Shown: positions 19,387-29,348 of the stretch, piece after piece
How positions within the stretch are numbered: position 1 is the stretch's first letter
Layout of the letters: every line of letters begins with the position of its first letter
Source: Sperchopsis tessellata
Taxonomy: Eukaryota; Arthropoda; Insecta; Coleoptera; Hydrophilidae
DNA length: 29,348 bases
Reading direction: 5' to 3'
NCBI GenBank assembly: GCA_033557685.1
Contig: JAWQRN010000454.1
Location: forward strand, 1 to 29,348
Notes under the pieces: generated by a model
Databases searched by the model: none
What the model saw: the letters and a program-made list of their open reading frames with translations, nothing else
What the model was told of the DNA's origin: nothing
Translations under genes and position numbers: made by a program

Positions 19387-19502
19387 ACGATTTAGGCATA
19401 AAAAAGGAGATTTACGTAGTGGATTTTTGGAGATTGTCAGACATGTTTTCCCCAATTATAATCAGAGATAAGCCTTCTCACTAAACTATAATTCATGCAT
19501 TA
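19387..19502 (+). repeat. Dispersed direct repeat, copy 2
   Basis: Partner of 17681-17800: ACGATTTAGGCATA, then GGAGATTGTCAGACATG, TTTTCCCCAATTATAATC and ATTCATGCATTAG in the same order. The two copies diverge by substitutions and small indels, which implies an old duplication. Confidence 0.75.
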
Positions 19503-19599
19503 GGTTCATACAGGATTCCTTCTTCTAAACATTTTGAGGTAAAATACGGAAGGGAACAGTTTTTCGGCATACTGAAAGATCACAAAAATACAATTAAAA

Positions 19600-19836
19600 T
19601 TTTAAACGCTGCTATGGAGGATACAATTCGACATTCTTATTAGCAAAAGAATTTATTGCTTTATGGACATTGTCGGGCTCATAGGGCGAATAAAGTTCAG
19701 TTGGATTCATATACTTATACTATTCTTCAATTCATCGACGATAATGAAAATATAAATGATGCTTCCAATAAACAATTTTATTGTGCCTATAATGTTTTGT
19801 CAGAAGTGTTGTCTTTATTGAGTTGTACTTTCTAAA
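19600..19836 (+). mobile_element. LINE RT fragment (fingers to motif A)
   Basis: At about 19645-19836 one plus frame is open for 63 codons with no ATG. It reads LYGHCRAHRANKVQLDSYTY, then TILQFIDDNEN and SNKQFYCAYNVLSEVLSLL, and ends in TAA. I match it to the LINE RT pattern YGFRxxRSTxxQL...LDxxxxxxxxFLDLSKAFDxVxxxxL, with a short deletion just before motif A. That loses the catalytic Asp and turns SKAFDC into NKQFYC. The upstream FLLAKEFIAL in another frame would be the preceding LLAKxQYGFR segment. This is a reading by analogy in a badly decayed sequence, so confidence is moderate. Confidence 0.5.
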
Positions 19837-22163
19837 ATAATTGCATCGATCACATCGCCAATTTATGAATACGGTTTTAAATGAAGAACCAACACCAAAA
19901 AAGTTTAATATGACGATTTGAGGGTTAAATTCGATATTATACTACAATAATTAAAAACGATTTTGAGCATACATTAAAGTTAAATATTCATTAAGAAATA
20001 AAAATAATATTTTTGTATAAATGAGAATGAAACTCTAATAGAAACTTTTAGACTTTAAAGTCCTTGCCACGGCAAATGGAAATGTAATTAAAATCATGAT
20101 AAAGAAAATAGTGTTTCAGCTGAGACAGCAATCGAAAAAAGAATACAAACATTTAAAACATCCCTCACTAGACACTCTAGCCTTGGAGTGTATTATTAAC
20201 TTGAACTCAACACAAGAAATGTTAAGTTAGGTTGACACCCTTGGCGACCAGAAATAACTTTTATATTTATAACGCTCTGTAAGAGCGACTCACGTGTTTA
20301 GACATAACGGAATGTTTACTTACATCAAAATGAGCGCAAATGACATATGGAGTACATTGGTACTTCAACTTCATCTTTTATATAAACATATATGCTCCAA
20401 ATTATACAGTTGCGGATTGAAACAATTTGGAAAAGACGACGTTTGCATGACCATTAAATTTTATAGATGAATTTAAAGATAAACTGATGTTATGCCATTG
20501 GAATTCAGTTTGCGCTGACAATAATATATGTTTGGTTCTTTCTTAATACATTTAATAAAATTAAATAAGAGCTGTTACAAGGAACTTTTTCTGAAAATTG
20601 CACATACGTAATTTACACTAATTAAGCAGCATTTTAATTTTCTACACATAAACTGCTTTACTCAATTTGAGGTGGATGTTAATTAACATTATGGCAGTTT
20701 GTGTGTGTGTCACTGTAAATCGTCTGAGTATAATTGCGCGAATATTAGTCAACTGATTATTTCACATTTTTCTATTTTAAAGAAAAAGTATATTATCTTT
20801 CTATAATTTTTATTATATAATTTGGCGCCCAATTTCGTGTACACAATGGTCATATTCAGGTTAAAATACAAACATATAATTACCTTAATAGTGAGGCTGT
20901 GTCACTGAAGTTAACAACAGAATAAGTATATGCAATAGGTGTTCCAATCGACACGCCTGGATGAGATCTATCTAATATTTTGTCCAAAATCTCATCCTGA
21001 CCTGTCGTCTCTTTTAAAATGAACAACATCCACAAAACAGCAAATTTTCTATTTAATCAAAATATCACAGTTAAGAGTTTATAATTGTTGTCATAATATT
21101 TTGATATATGTAGCTTAATTGGAAGGGGCAAATTATGGGTACCCACTTAACTTTTTCGGTCTAATTTAAAGAACATTATAGATAAGTACCCAACGTATAT
21201 GGAAATAAGCATATAAATTGAAGTAAAAGTAGCCGAGTTATGATTTATTTTACGTTAATGTTACAGTTATACCTTTAAAAACTGATTTGACATGCATAGC
21301 TCTACACTAATGAAGTTAAATTTTAAATTGAAATAGTAGATGGGTGGGAAAAAATTATATCTGTGTTTAATTTTACACACTAGCCAACTGTTGCCCACTT
21401 AATTTATTATACAGAAGGTGGTATTTGATGTCTTACTATTATATAACTAATCCTTTATAAAAGCGCATTGTCTAAATACAAATCTAGTCAAAGTTCCGCT
21501 CCGAGTTTGTAACCCCAAGGAGGTCGACTTTTCGTTATGAACTATAAAATAGTACATCCCGTGTGACCACGTGTACTTTATGGAAAGCTGTCTCAGATGA
21601 AACAAAACAAATGGCGATATTTTGTATGTTATAAAAAACTTTGTGGAACAACAATATTTTTTATTTTTTAAATCTTAAAGATTAAGTACCAAAATCTGAA
21701 ATAGTAGTGTCAGAGAATTCAAAAGTGGAGTGAAACTACATGTCTGAGATGCGCGGTTTAAAATTATTCCACCTACATAATTATATAATTATTAAAATAA
21801 ACTTTTGTGCAAAATTAAAAGAAAGAAGTAACTAGTAAGTGTAACGAAGAGGGTGTGGAAAAAATCACAAGTACTTTCAGCCAATAGACCTGCAAGAGAA
21901 ATTTGGTCTAATGGGAAAATCAAACTTTTGCAACTAAGATGCTGAGTGGAAAAGTTTGAAAAGTCTTTTACCTGAAGAATTTATTTCTTCCTGAGTATAT
22001 ATGTCATATAATGAAGTAAAATATATGAAACCTAAATCAAAAACTATAATAGATACAGTAGCTTTACCTACAATGCTCTGGAGTACTTGAGTAGTAAAAT
22101 TAATAAAAAATATTGAAATCCCAGTTATCTATAGCAATATTTAAAGAATTTTGAATGCTATTG

Positions 22164-22164
<1 letters not shown>
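19837..22164. other. Non-coding stretch, no gene seen
   Basis: No open frame or motif is supported. One perfect 9-bp hairpin, GGATGAGAT (20959-20967) with ATCTCATCC (20989-20997) and a 21-nt loop, lies in a G+C-richer patch at 20940-21040. That patch also shares a short motif with 7068-7084 and may be a remnant of a repeat family. Confidence 0.5.

Positions 22165-22200
<36 letters not shown>
22165..22200. repeat. (TA)n microsatellite
   Basis: About 18 uninterrupted TA units, the longest dinucleotide run in the window. Confidence 0.97.
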
Positions 22201-22201
<1 letters not shown>

Positions 22202-23745
22202 TTTCACATACATTCTCAATTAGTTTCATAACAGTGTATTTCACTGCCACGCAGTTGCAAAAATTATTTTATGAAGACATTACGAAAACCGTAAAAAGAA
22301 AAAAGACAAAATTATTGGAAGATTATGCAATCGTCGCAAACAGGTGAGAATAATATCGCCCTCTTGAATTGAATGTGGTGGCAAAAATTGCTTTTCATAC
22401 TGCCACATTAGAGAGAACTTCAATAAATGAATTTCCTGTTGTATAATAACAAAGATGTTTCCCTTTGATGGGCGAACAATGGAAAGTAATGCGTGCTGTA
22501 TAATGCCTTTCCCAGTCTTTATATATTATTCTGTTATTTATCTCTAGCAATCTAAAATTGAGTATGGGTTCGCCATTTACTGGTTCGTGACTCCCAGGTA
22601 AACACTTATATTTATATGGAGTACTAAACTAGAGGTTGACTGCCTCAGCAAACAGCAAATTATTTGTGCAATTTGCTGCTTCAAGTTATTAAAGCTTATA
22701 CTTTATGAACTTATACTTTATAAGGTACTAATAGATGGAAATTTTAGTTCAATTAGATGCCATACATGTATGAATGTTATTTCTGGATGGAAACAACATT
22801 CATACAAATACTAACCGTGGAAGTATATTACATTTAATAGATACCATACATTTTATTCTGTAAAGTGTGATTATATACCGCTAATAATATAGATAAGAGT
22901 AATTAGGAATATATATGTTTTAGATTATTAAGTGTATTTGTTTAGATCTATTGACAGGAATACAATTAAATATTGCATAATATATATTTGGAAATAAATT
23001 ACATCTGTCCTGTGAGTATATTGTAATTTCAGATAATGTTGTTTTCCAATTACGTCTGAAAAATGAAAAAGACATCCATTTTAAAATTATATAATCTATG
23101 CAATTGATAGCAAGAAAGAGATAATTTCATTAAATACTTAGTAAAATATTACTACATTAAAAACTATAGATATGAAAACAACGTAACACAACTTACAGAC
23201 CACATATGTGTTATAAATAATAAGCGAAAAGTGAGATTTTTTTCGATTGAAAAAGCATTATTGGACAATTTTAGAGCATCGCTTTACAAATAATCACATC
23301 ACATTAAAATAACTATACAAACATATTTTATCTTACATTTTGCTTCATTTATCTTTACAATGTTTCAAGTTTATTCGCGTCACTGCATTACTCACTCACA
23401 TTATGTGTATTTTCTATGTAAATTCGCTCAAGCCATGAATTACCTCTTCACCTTCTTGTCCATTTAATTTAAGTACCAGGGCAGCAATTTCCGTATTCAT
23501 ATACCTTAGTTACTCAGATACTTGGCTACACATAAGGATATACTCATAAGTTCCTCCATACTTCATCGTTATGACAGGTTTACATTAGCTTGCTCTGAAA
23601 TTTGTCATCATAACTGTTTCTTTGCACTAGTAACACATACAAAATATTTTACAAAAATACCTGATTGTTTCACACATATAACATTGTGCACTGGGTGTGT
23701 GTGTGTTATATGTTATATTGTTTTGAAACTGAAATAAAACAATTG

Positions 23746-23747
<2 letters not shown>
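22201..23747. other. Non-coding stretch, no gene supported
   Basis: A 71-codon TTG-started frame (23522-23737) is unrecognised and runs into a GT/TA microsatellite, so it is probably spurious. The hairpin at 22767-22806 is listed separately. Confidence 0.5.
22767..22806. repeat. 12-bp perfect hairpin, part of a dispersed inverted repeat
   Basis: TGTATGAATGTT (22767-22778) and AACATTCATACA (22795-22806) pair perfectly around a 16-nt loop. The right side, from GGATGG (22785) to GTGGAAGTATATTA (about 22830), is also the reverse complement of 17019-17070, with one small indel and a few substitutions. So the same repeat exists twice, in opposite orientation, 5.7 kb apart. Only this copy has both hairpin arms. 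Confidence 0.85.

Positions 23748-23780
<33 letters not shown>
23694..23780. repeat. Compound GT / TA microsatellite
   Basis: A short GTGTGT run (23694-23707) precedes a pure TA run (about 23748-23780), separated by 40 bp of AT-rich sequence. Confidence 0.95.
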
Positions 23781-23784
<4 letters not shown>

Positions 23785-23958
23785 TGTATATAAAGATTCT
23801 TGCTAGTAAAACTAGAGAAAATATTTATACGTAAAACTGAGCGTTATTTATAATATTAACACATAATACCCACGTATATTTTATAACATATATATGTATT
23901 CATTATCTATTTTGACTATACGTCAATTTCTTTTTTAAATGTTCGTTATTTCAATGAC

Positions 23959-23999
23959 ACTACGTTACGGCTTACTTAACGTAGCCTTTTTCAAGTAGT
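23959..23999 (-). ncRNA. Stem-loop in hammerhead-like arrangement, weak
   Basis: On the minus strand ACTAC (23999-23995) pairs with GTAGT (23963-23959) and encloses TTGAAAAA, a stem GGCT/AGCC (23986-23983 with 23972-23969) and GTAAC. Alternatively CTACGTTA (23960-23967) and TAACGTAG (23977-23984) form a perfect 8-bp hairpin. The layout parallels the fold next to the PLE nuclease at 6530-6555, which also has CTTGAAAA, a stem and a GAA-like box. Both catalytic boxes are off consensus, so I regard it as an RNA-hairpin candidate only. Confidence 0.25.
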
Positions 24000-24596
24000 T
24001 TGTATGTATAAACAAGAAAGCCATACGGTATATAAAAATTATGTTTAACAAAATAAAAGATAAGAAATTATATTGTTTATATACCAAAAACAATACTAAA
24101 GCTATGACAATATTAAAATTTTAGCCAATGAAGAAAATAAAAATTAAAGATTAATAAACGAAATGTTGCACAGATTAAGTAATTCAAACACTTTCATTTA
24201 CAAACAAGGTACACACATATTATCAAATGAGTACACTATAATTATTATAAACTATAAATTTTAATTAAACACATAACCTAATTTTTAAACTACAAACAAA
24301 ACAAATCCGAAAAAATAAACATTGTTTAAAAACTACAAATTATATTTTATTTACTTAAACAATTAATATTAACTTTTATCTTTTCAACTTTTTTTATAAA
24401 GAATATACTTTTGATATTTAGGTAAAGCAAACACCTTATTTTGTTTAAGATAATTATTATATACCGAATATATTTTTAGTAATGTACTAATAAAAGGCTA
24501 TACATTAAGTAAAAAACGTAGTATCATTGAAATAAAGAAACATTTAAAAAGAATTACGTATTGTCATAATAGAAATAAAATATATGTAAACGTCAT

Positions 24597-24600
<4 letters not shown>
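24000..24600. other. Very AT-rich, G-poor non-coding stretch
   Basis: The plus strand is strikingly poor in G at 24181-24380; the 60 bases from 24241 contain none, while C is still present. No frame, RNA gene or repeat unit was found. Confidence 0.6.

Positions 24601-24629
<29 letters not shown>
24601..24629. repeat. (TA)n microsatellite
   Basis: An uninterrupted TA run of about 14 units. Confidence 0.97.
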
Positions 24630-24631
<2 letters not shown>

Positions 24632-27355
24632 TAATTTGTAATAAACTTTAATGAATCAAAAATATACATAAAACAACAATAAACAACTCAACAATAGTTA
24701 TACAAACGCCAACTTGACAACAGAAATTTTTGCAAAATTCATGTATTCTCAAAGCACTCAGAAATTTAAGAATACTAAACTCACGCCATTTCGGCGTTAT
24801 ATACGTGAATTTATTATATATTATTCAACATCAGTTATTCAATTTTATTATAAGGATTGAATTGTTGAATAAACTGTATAAAGTTGTAAGATGGTAAAGT
24901 GAAATAAATTTATAGATATTTTTTTTAAATATCGATCTAATGTATGAGAAATAATATTAGTTTTACATATAAAAGTAGCTTTATCTATTTTCTAACATTA
25001 AGCTAATAGTTCATGATATATACCGCACAATACTGCGCACATCAAAGGGGTCTAATGAGATAATAAAAGGTGAATATCTACAAAGGTCGAAAGTCTAATA
25101 CATACCCATCCATTTTTTATGAGTCATACTGAACATCCATTAATTTTTCTTTTCACTGACCATTATTATAAATATTATTTTTTTTTTTAAATTGGTATTT
25201 CATATATAATCTGCGAATATCGTAGGTGACATCTTTGGTGTGCTTTTACTTCAATGTTTTTAACGAGTTGTCTTCCAATAAATAAAAGAATCACTTGTTG
25301 AATACAAATACCTCAATTAGATTTTTTCAAGTAATACTAATAGTACGGCCAACACAAAACTGATATCGAAGGTTATAAAAGAACTTACTATGCTGTAAAA
25401 TTTGATCAATGTTATCACAATTCCACTTTTGCTGTTCGCGATGGCAGTGACTTCAACTACATTGGAGAAGCACATTGAGACATTGCAATTTGAATCTCGT
25501 TCATAGCTAAAGGTACAATTATATATAGTGTTATCGACGTGGCATGTGTAATACATGCATACGTCTCTGTACCTTGACGTAGTATATTCAGAAACACTTG
25601 TAATATACTGACTGTGGGTCAGATTAATCATTGGTGGGCAATACTAATACTAATAATTTGTGCTATGCCACAATATGCGCACCATCTACTGGAGATATAT
25701 TCTGGCAGGCTTGATCATATCGCACTGTTTTTTTTAATGCTATCTACTACTTTTCTACCACTTTTGGGCTTTTCTTTATTCACCTCAAACGATCCAGAGA
25801 CGAGCGATGTTTAAAATTGTTTCAGCTAGAGATTACTATATTTCGGAATATTACATGAGAATTAAGAATTATAACATCAACAAAAAGGAAGAACAAAAAT
25901 GTATCCTTTTGCCATCCAGTTCAGAAAAAAGAAACTCCAGTCGCAATTTCCTCTTTCTAACGATATCGTTAGGCAGATTTTTTATATTTTGACAAACAAG
26001 CAAAAATAATTTCAATCCTCAAATCATTAGAGCAATGGAACTAAAGAAAAAATATCGAATAACACCCGATGATATTTTCCCACCTAACAGCATGTCAAGA
26101 CCTTAACAACTCTCTCCCCAAAGCATTTTTCAATTTTCTCTGACTTTTCCTGTGTATATTTGAAACTCCGATACGACCCCAGACTAGTTTACTCTTATGC
26201 ATGTAGCCTCGCTGAATTTGTTTTTGAGGGATGTATTTTTAGAGGTTAGAACGAAGAATATATTAATTTTTGATTTATTGAATAACATTAATAATATTAA
26301 ATAATAACGATAACGAATAATGAATAACATTAATTTGCAGAAAATAGGTACGTAGAAACAACTGGAGCTATGATGGGAATATTCGACTACGTTATCTCAC
26401 ATACAACTACTGGAAGTATATTATAAAGGGACACTGAAAGAATAGGTATAAAAGATGTAGGAGCAAGAATAAATTATATGCTATACAACCGATGAATGTA
26501 CAAATCTCGCTGTAGTTGTCTGTCGAGTTTGAGTATTTTTATCTAAAAAGTAAGTATATGTGCACATTTTATAACTTGATAGTTTACCTTGCATCAACTG
26601 GATAATTTAAATTTGACATAATTATACTGCCTGAATACGTGTGTTATGAGATGCTACAAGAATATGCTAATAGTCTTATTCATAATGAAATGCGTTAAAC
26701 CACTACTAAACTGTAACTACTTAAAAACGCGACCTTTAGAATTTAATATGGGGTTAAAGATGTCTATTCATAATGAGACACTTACCCGAGTTCAAATACT
26801 ATCACATAAAATCCATAATAACATAACATTTTCTAATGGTAGGTCGTTTGAGACCAATGAACGAAGTCTACATCATTTAGGTCTGTAGCAGTGACAACCA
26901 CTAGAAAATGAAAAACACGATATATGCCAAATGAAACGAAATTATTTCCAATGTTGCCCTTTTGTTTGCCACCAGCGTCGTTCTTATTTCGCAAACTTAT
27001 CTTAGTCACCTTAGTTATAAATAATAAATATTTACATACTCTTTCGAATAAATATTCTTCTTGTTTTTTTTTTGTCAATAAATACATAACTCATAAACTG
27101 GTCGAAATGTCAAATTAAACCATCCATAAACCTACTGTTTGGTGGTGGTGATAATGTTTGTCTTAGTTTACGGTTTAAAATTATGGAATTTTGTGTATGC
27201 GTAGGATCTGTTTACTCAACTGATAAACCTGCCTTAGTCGATTATTTAAAAATATTATGAATAGGACAAGACAGATAAAATTTAACTATCGTGAATGTTA
27301 ATTTGGCTTACTGGATTCTGTCTTGCACTAAGCGCAGGAGAAGTTCGAATTAACT
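24630..27355. other. Non-coding stretch, no gene firmly supported
   Basis: Contains a small GC-rich hairpin (ACGCC, 5-nt loop, GGCGT at about 24783-24797). It also has an unexplained 104-codon minus frame (25317-25631, discussed in the findings) and several short chance frames (25614-25814, 25807-25992, 26646-26888, 26833-27087, 26924-27118). I recognise no host gene or mobile-element motif. Confidence 0.45.
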
Positions 27356-27761
27356 ATGGGTGATATAAACATTGATATTCTGAAAGATAGTGCAAACTAC
27401 AAAAACATCAATATATGTATATATGTTTATAACTATAAAAAAAGAATAATACCGCAACTGAAACAACCCTTATAATTAACAAAATCACACCGTGGTTAAC
27501 GACCTGGATGAATAAATCAGCTATTGTAACATAAGGGATAAAATGAAAAGAAAACTTTTAAAGAAATGGAGTAGTAAACTTGGAATAAACTATGGATCCT
27601 AACGCAATAAAGTTAATAGTTAAAAATAACGCTTAAGGACTATTATCAGAGCAAACTTTTGCACGCATCGGGAAATAAATAAAATCTGGGATATAATAAA
27701 ACATGTTACCAGTGAGAATAGGAATATAAGTACATGTTTAGTTGTTCAATATGACGGAAAA

Positions 27762-28100
27762 TTGTTAGTAGAGGACAGCAAACAGAAGGCGCATAAATAT
27801 AATAACATTTTTGTAGAAGTAGGAGGGAAAATGGCCCGTAAGATCGTGCAACCAAGTCAGGATCTGAATCTACACGTGCAGGCGTTGCCTTCTTTCTTTT
27901 TCGTGACGACATCAGATATTGATATTTTTAATGCTATTTCCTTCCTGAATAACAGTGATGCTGCGGAGGCGGATGTTATATCAGTGAACATCCTCAAGAT
28001 GTCTCATACATATTTAATTGTCTCTCTAAAGTATATATTTAATCTTTCAGTGTGGTTTAGTACTGACCACGTTTGTGGATTTAATTGCAATAGAATATAA
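27762..28100 (+). pseudogene. Open linker-to-RT piece of the LINE ORF
   Basis: A 112-codon open stretch of the element's ORF2 between endonuclease and RT. LVEDSKQKAHKYNNIFVEVG is the usual LVEDxKxxAxxFNxFFxxVG segment, and ISFLNNSDAAEADVISVNIL is the start of the RT fingers. Its apparent TTG start is internal: the homologous frame continues upstream (HVTSENRN...QYDGK). The last 12 residues before the stop leave the family pattern. Confidence 0.85.
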
Positions 28101-28249
28101 AAAGACAATTACAGGTCTACATCCCAGCTAAGTAAAGTTAAACACTTTATTTAAAAGGGTGCTAAAAACAGCTTATTTCGTACTTGTCCGCTTTCAGTAT
28201 TGTGAGGGACAGACTGACCATGTTTTCCATATGCAAGACTAATATGGAC

Positions 28250-28326
28250 TCACTGGATGCAGATAAAAAGTGTGCAGTCATCTTTTTAGATCTAGAAAAG
28301 ACTTTTGACACTGTAAGTCGGGAGAC
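28250..28326 (+). pseudogene. RT motif A fragment
   Basis: LDADKKCAVIFLDLEKTFDT is a nearly perfect match to the motif A segment (DxxKxxxxxFLDLxKAFDTV) of Jockey/CR1-type RTs, with A-to-T in KAFD. A stop follows within a few codons and the rest of the palm is gone. Confidence 0.85.
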
Positions 28327-28905
28327 ATTTTAGTGAACTAATATTACAGAGGTTTTCAAGTCATGACACGACTGTAACGTGCTGGAATCGTTTACATTTG
28401 TAAAATTCCTGGGTGTTGTAATCAAAATAATGGTACCTTTTAATAAATATATAAAGCAAACGTCTCAATTACGTTTTTTTTTTATATTGTGCTACGATTG
28501 GAATGCAATCTGTATTAAGATGCGGTACTGTACAATTGGGAGGGGTGTATGACAATTTCATGGCACCGTTGCTTACTACCCAGATATGCGATATTTTGCA
28601 TAGGGTAGGATACTTTTAACATTTAGATCGACTTATTGAGAATACAAATATCATGCAAATAAACTACTTGTATGTGATTGCTTCTGTAGTTTTTTATTCA
28701 AAAATACATTTAATTTTTCTTTGCTGTTTCATATTTACTCAGTATTAGATGGCATAAAGAGAGCCGCCTCGGCACTACACAACATACAAGAACGGAAAAC
28801 CGAATTATATTGGTCCAAAATAAATATAACTTCATACGTGAACGTATAAGAAACATACTAAATATACGCACATTTAAAAAAATTAAACACATTGTATAAG
28901 CAGAA

Positions 28906-29085
28906 TATGCCAATGTTTCAAAGTATGGTTGACTTCAGAGAGAGTGAGTATTGAAAGACATTGACGGAGGGACTGATGTTTTGGCTACATAATACAATCG
29001 CGTATTTTATGTATTTAATTTTCTTAACTTGACCATTTAGGTGTATTTAATGGCAAATACGAGTATCCAGATTGGTGTCAGTATG
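28906..29085. other. Short flank, nothing recognised
   Basis: This AT-rich sequence between the LINE 3' end and the AAATTACAC array has no readable LINE tail and no clear target-site duplication. Confidence 0.4.
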
Positions 29086-29248
29086 AAATTACACAGAATA
29101 AATTACACGTGATAAAATTACACAGCAAAAATTTCACAAGGAAATATTACACTTATACGAAATTACACTGTTAAAGTACACATCGGCAGAATTGCACAAG
29201 AAATTAATTACACAAAGAAGAAATTACACTATGTAACGAAAATTTACA
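29086..29248. repeat. Degenerate tandem array of AAATTACAC, period about 15 bp
   Basis: Matches or near matches to AAATTACAC start at 29086, 29100, 29115, 29129, 29144, 29160, 29173, 29189, 29205, 29221 and about 29240. Four are exact (29086, 29100, 29115, 29160), a fifth is exact at 29221, and the rest differ by one to three bases. The spacing is 13-16 bp except for the last, looser unit, while the spacer sequence is not conserved. So only the 9-bp word is repeated, at a regular but not constant period. Confidence 0.85.
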
Positions 29249-29348
29249 AACAAAACTTTATTTGAGGGTTAGGCCATACAACAGCTTTACGGTCAGTCCG
29301 CCTTTGGTGGGAAATAAAATCAGTTGACTTGTTAATAAGAAATTTGAA
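29249..29348. other. Window end, nothing recognised
   Basis: The last 100 bases are somewhat richer in G+C (GGTTAGGCCATACAACAGC at 29266-29284) and may begin or continue a repeat that extends beyond the window. Confidence 0.4.

Larger units (their letters stand above)
27356..28905 (+). mobile_element. Endonuclease/RT LINE, decayed, palm deleted
   Basis: Plus-strand blocks occur in the order of a LINE ORF2. MGDINIDILKDSANYKN (from 27356) is the end of the AP endonuclease. Then come IRDKMKRKLLK; HASGN and WDIIKHVTSENRN (about 27660-27720); VVQYDGKLLVEDSKQKAHKY then NNIFVEVGGKMARKI (about 27745-27845); FNAISFLNNSDAAEADVISV NILK (about 27927-28000), where PGxDGI is expected; DADKKCAVIFLDLEKTFDTV (about 28258-28316), which is RT motif A with its Asp kept; FVKFLGVVI (about 28395-28422); LGGVYDNFMAPLLTTQ (about 28530-28580); and a C-terminal YIGPK (about 28808). 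Nothing remains between motif A and the thumb, so the YADD box is deleted. Frameshifts and stops are frequent. It is probably CR1/Jockey-superfamily; the clade is not resolved. Confidence 0.88.

Noticed and set aside
25317..25631. Gustatory-receptor C-terminal exon
   Set aside because: The FITFDISFVLAVL stretch faintly resembles the last helix of insect gustatory receptors, but the TYxxxxxQF signature and the preceding helices are absent.
25614..25814. Hydrophobic 66-codon frame as a membrane protein
   Set aside because: Starts with TTG, overlaps the opposite-strand 104-codon frame and has no supporting motif.
27706..27912. 68-codon minus frame
   Set aside because: Antisense shadow of the LINE linker/RT frame at 27762-28100.
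29086..29248. CRISPR-like array
   Set aside because: The repeat word is only 9 bp, the period is about 15 bp and varies, and the setting is eukaryotic. No cas genes.

Overview
The window looks like AT-rich intergenic or intronic DNA from an arthropod, most likely an insect. By eye it is about 70 % A+T, has several long (TA)n tracts, and holds no long intact reading frame on either strand. No operons, Shine-Dalgarno-spaced genes, rRNA or tRNA genes are visible. What can be read is a graveyard of transposable elements. Most short ATG or TTG reading frames are chance openings or surviving pieces of broken retrotransposons. The arthropod inference rests on the repeat families: a Jockey-like LINE with RNase H and a (CAAC)n tail, a LINE with an EQQGFRSGRSCTDAVF-type RT that runs into a (GAA)n tail, an RTE-like LINE, and a Penelope-like element with a GIY-YIG endonuclease.

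Layout. 1-2514: non-coding, with a hammerhead-ribozyme-like fold on the minus strand at 134-181. 2515-3742: Jockey-clade LINE (+), from RT thumb through RNase H and zinc-knuckle tail to a (CAAC)n end. 6320-7025: two Penelope-like (PLE) remnants facing in opposite directions and sharing an 86-bp inverted repeat. 7385-7460: a scrap of Tc1/mariner-like transposase. 8055-8110: a nested palindrome. 9000-9610: a plus-strand RT thumb scrap abutting a minus-strand Jockey RT. 10400-12470: two different minus-strand LINEs end to end, RTE-like and then a GRGxxDQ-type LINE. 13036-14685: a plus-strand LINE with most of its RT recognisable but catalytically dead. 16340-16435: another LINE 3' end. 17681-19502: a 1.8-kb block bounded by direct repeats, containing a diverged tandem duplication and a second hammerhead-like core. 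19600-19836: an RT finger/palm scrap (+). 22165-24630: (TA)n tracts and hairpins. 27356-28905: a decayed endonuclease/RT LINE (+) with a large deletion in its palm. 29086-29248: a degenerate array of an AAATTACAC motif with a period of about 15 bp.

These pieces do not work together as a pathway; they are independent insertions of different ages. The most notable signal is four minus-strand folds that resemble, to different degrees, the hammerhead ribozymes known from Penelope-like pseudo-LTRs. One of them lies directly downstream of the GIY-YIG coding remnant. Also notable are the PLE inverted pair, the opposed LINE junction at about 9190, the direct-repeat-bounded block and the wandering AAATTACAC array. 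No host gene could be supported. One 94-codon and one 104-codon open frame are left as unexplained.
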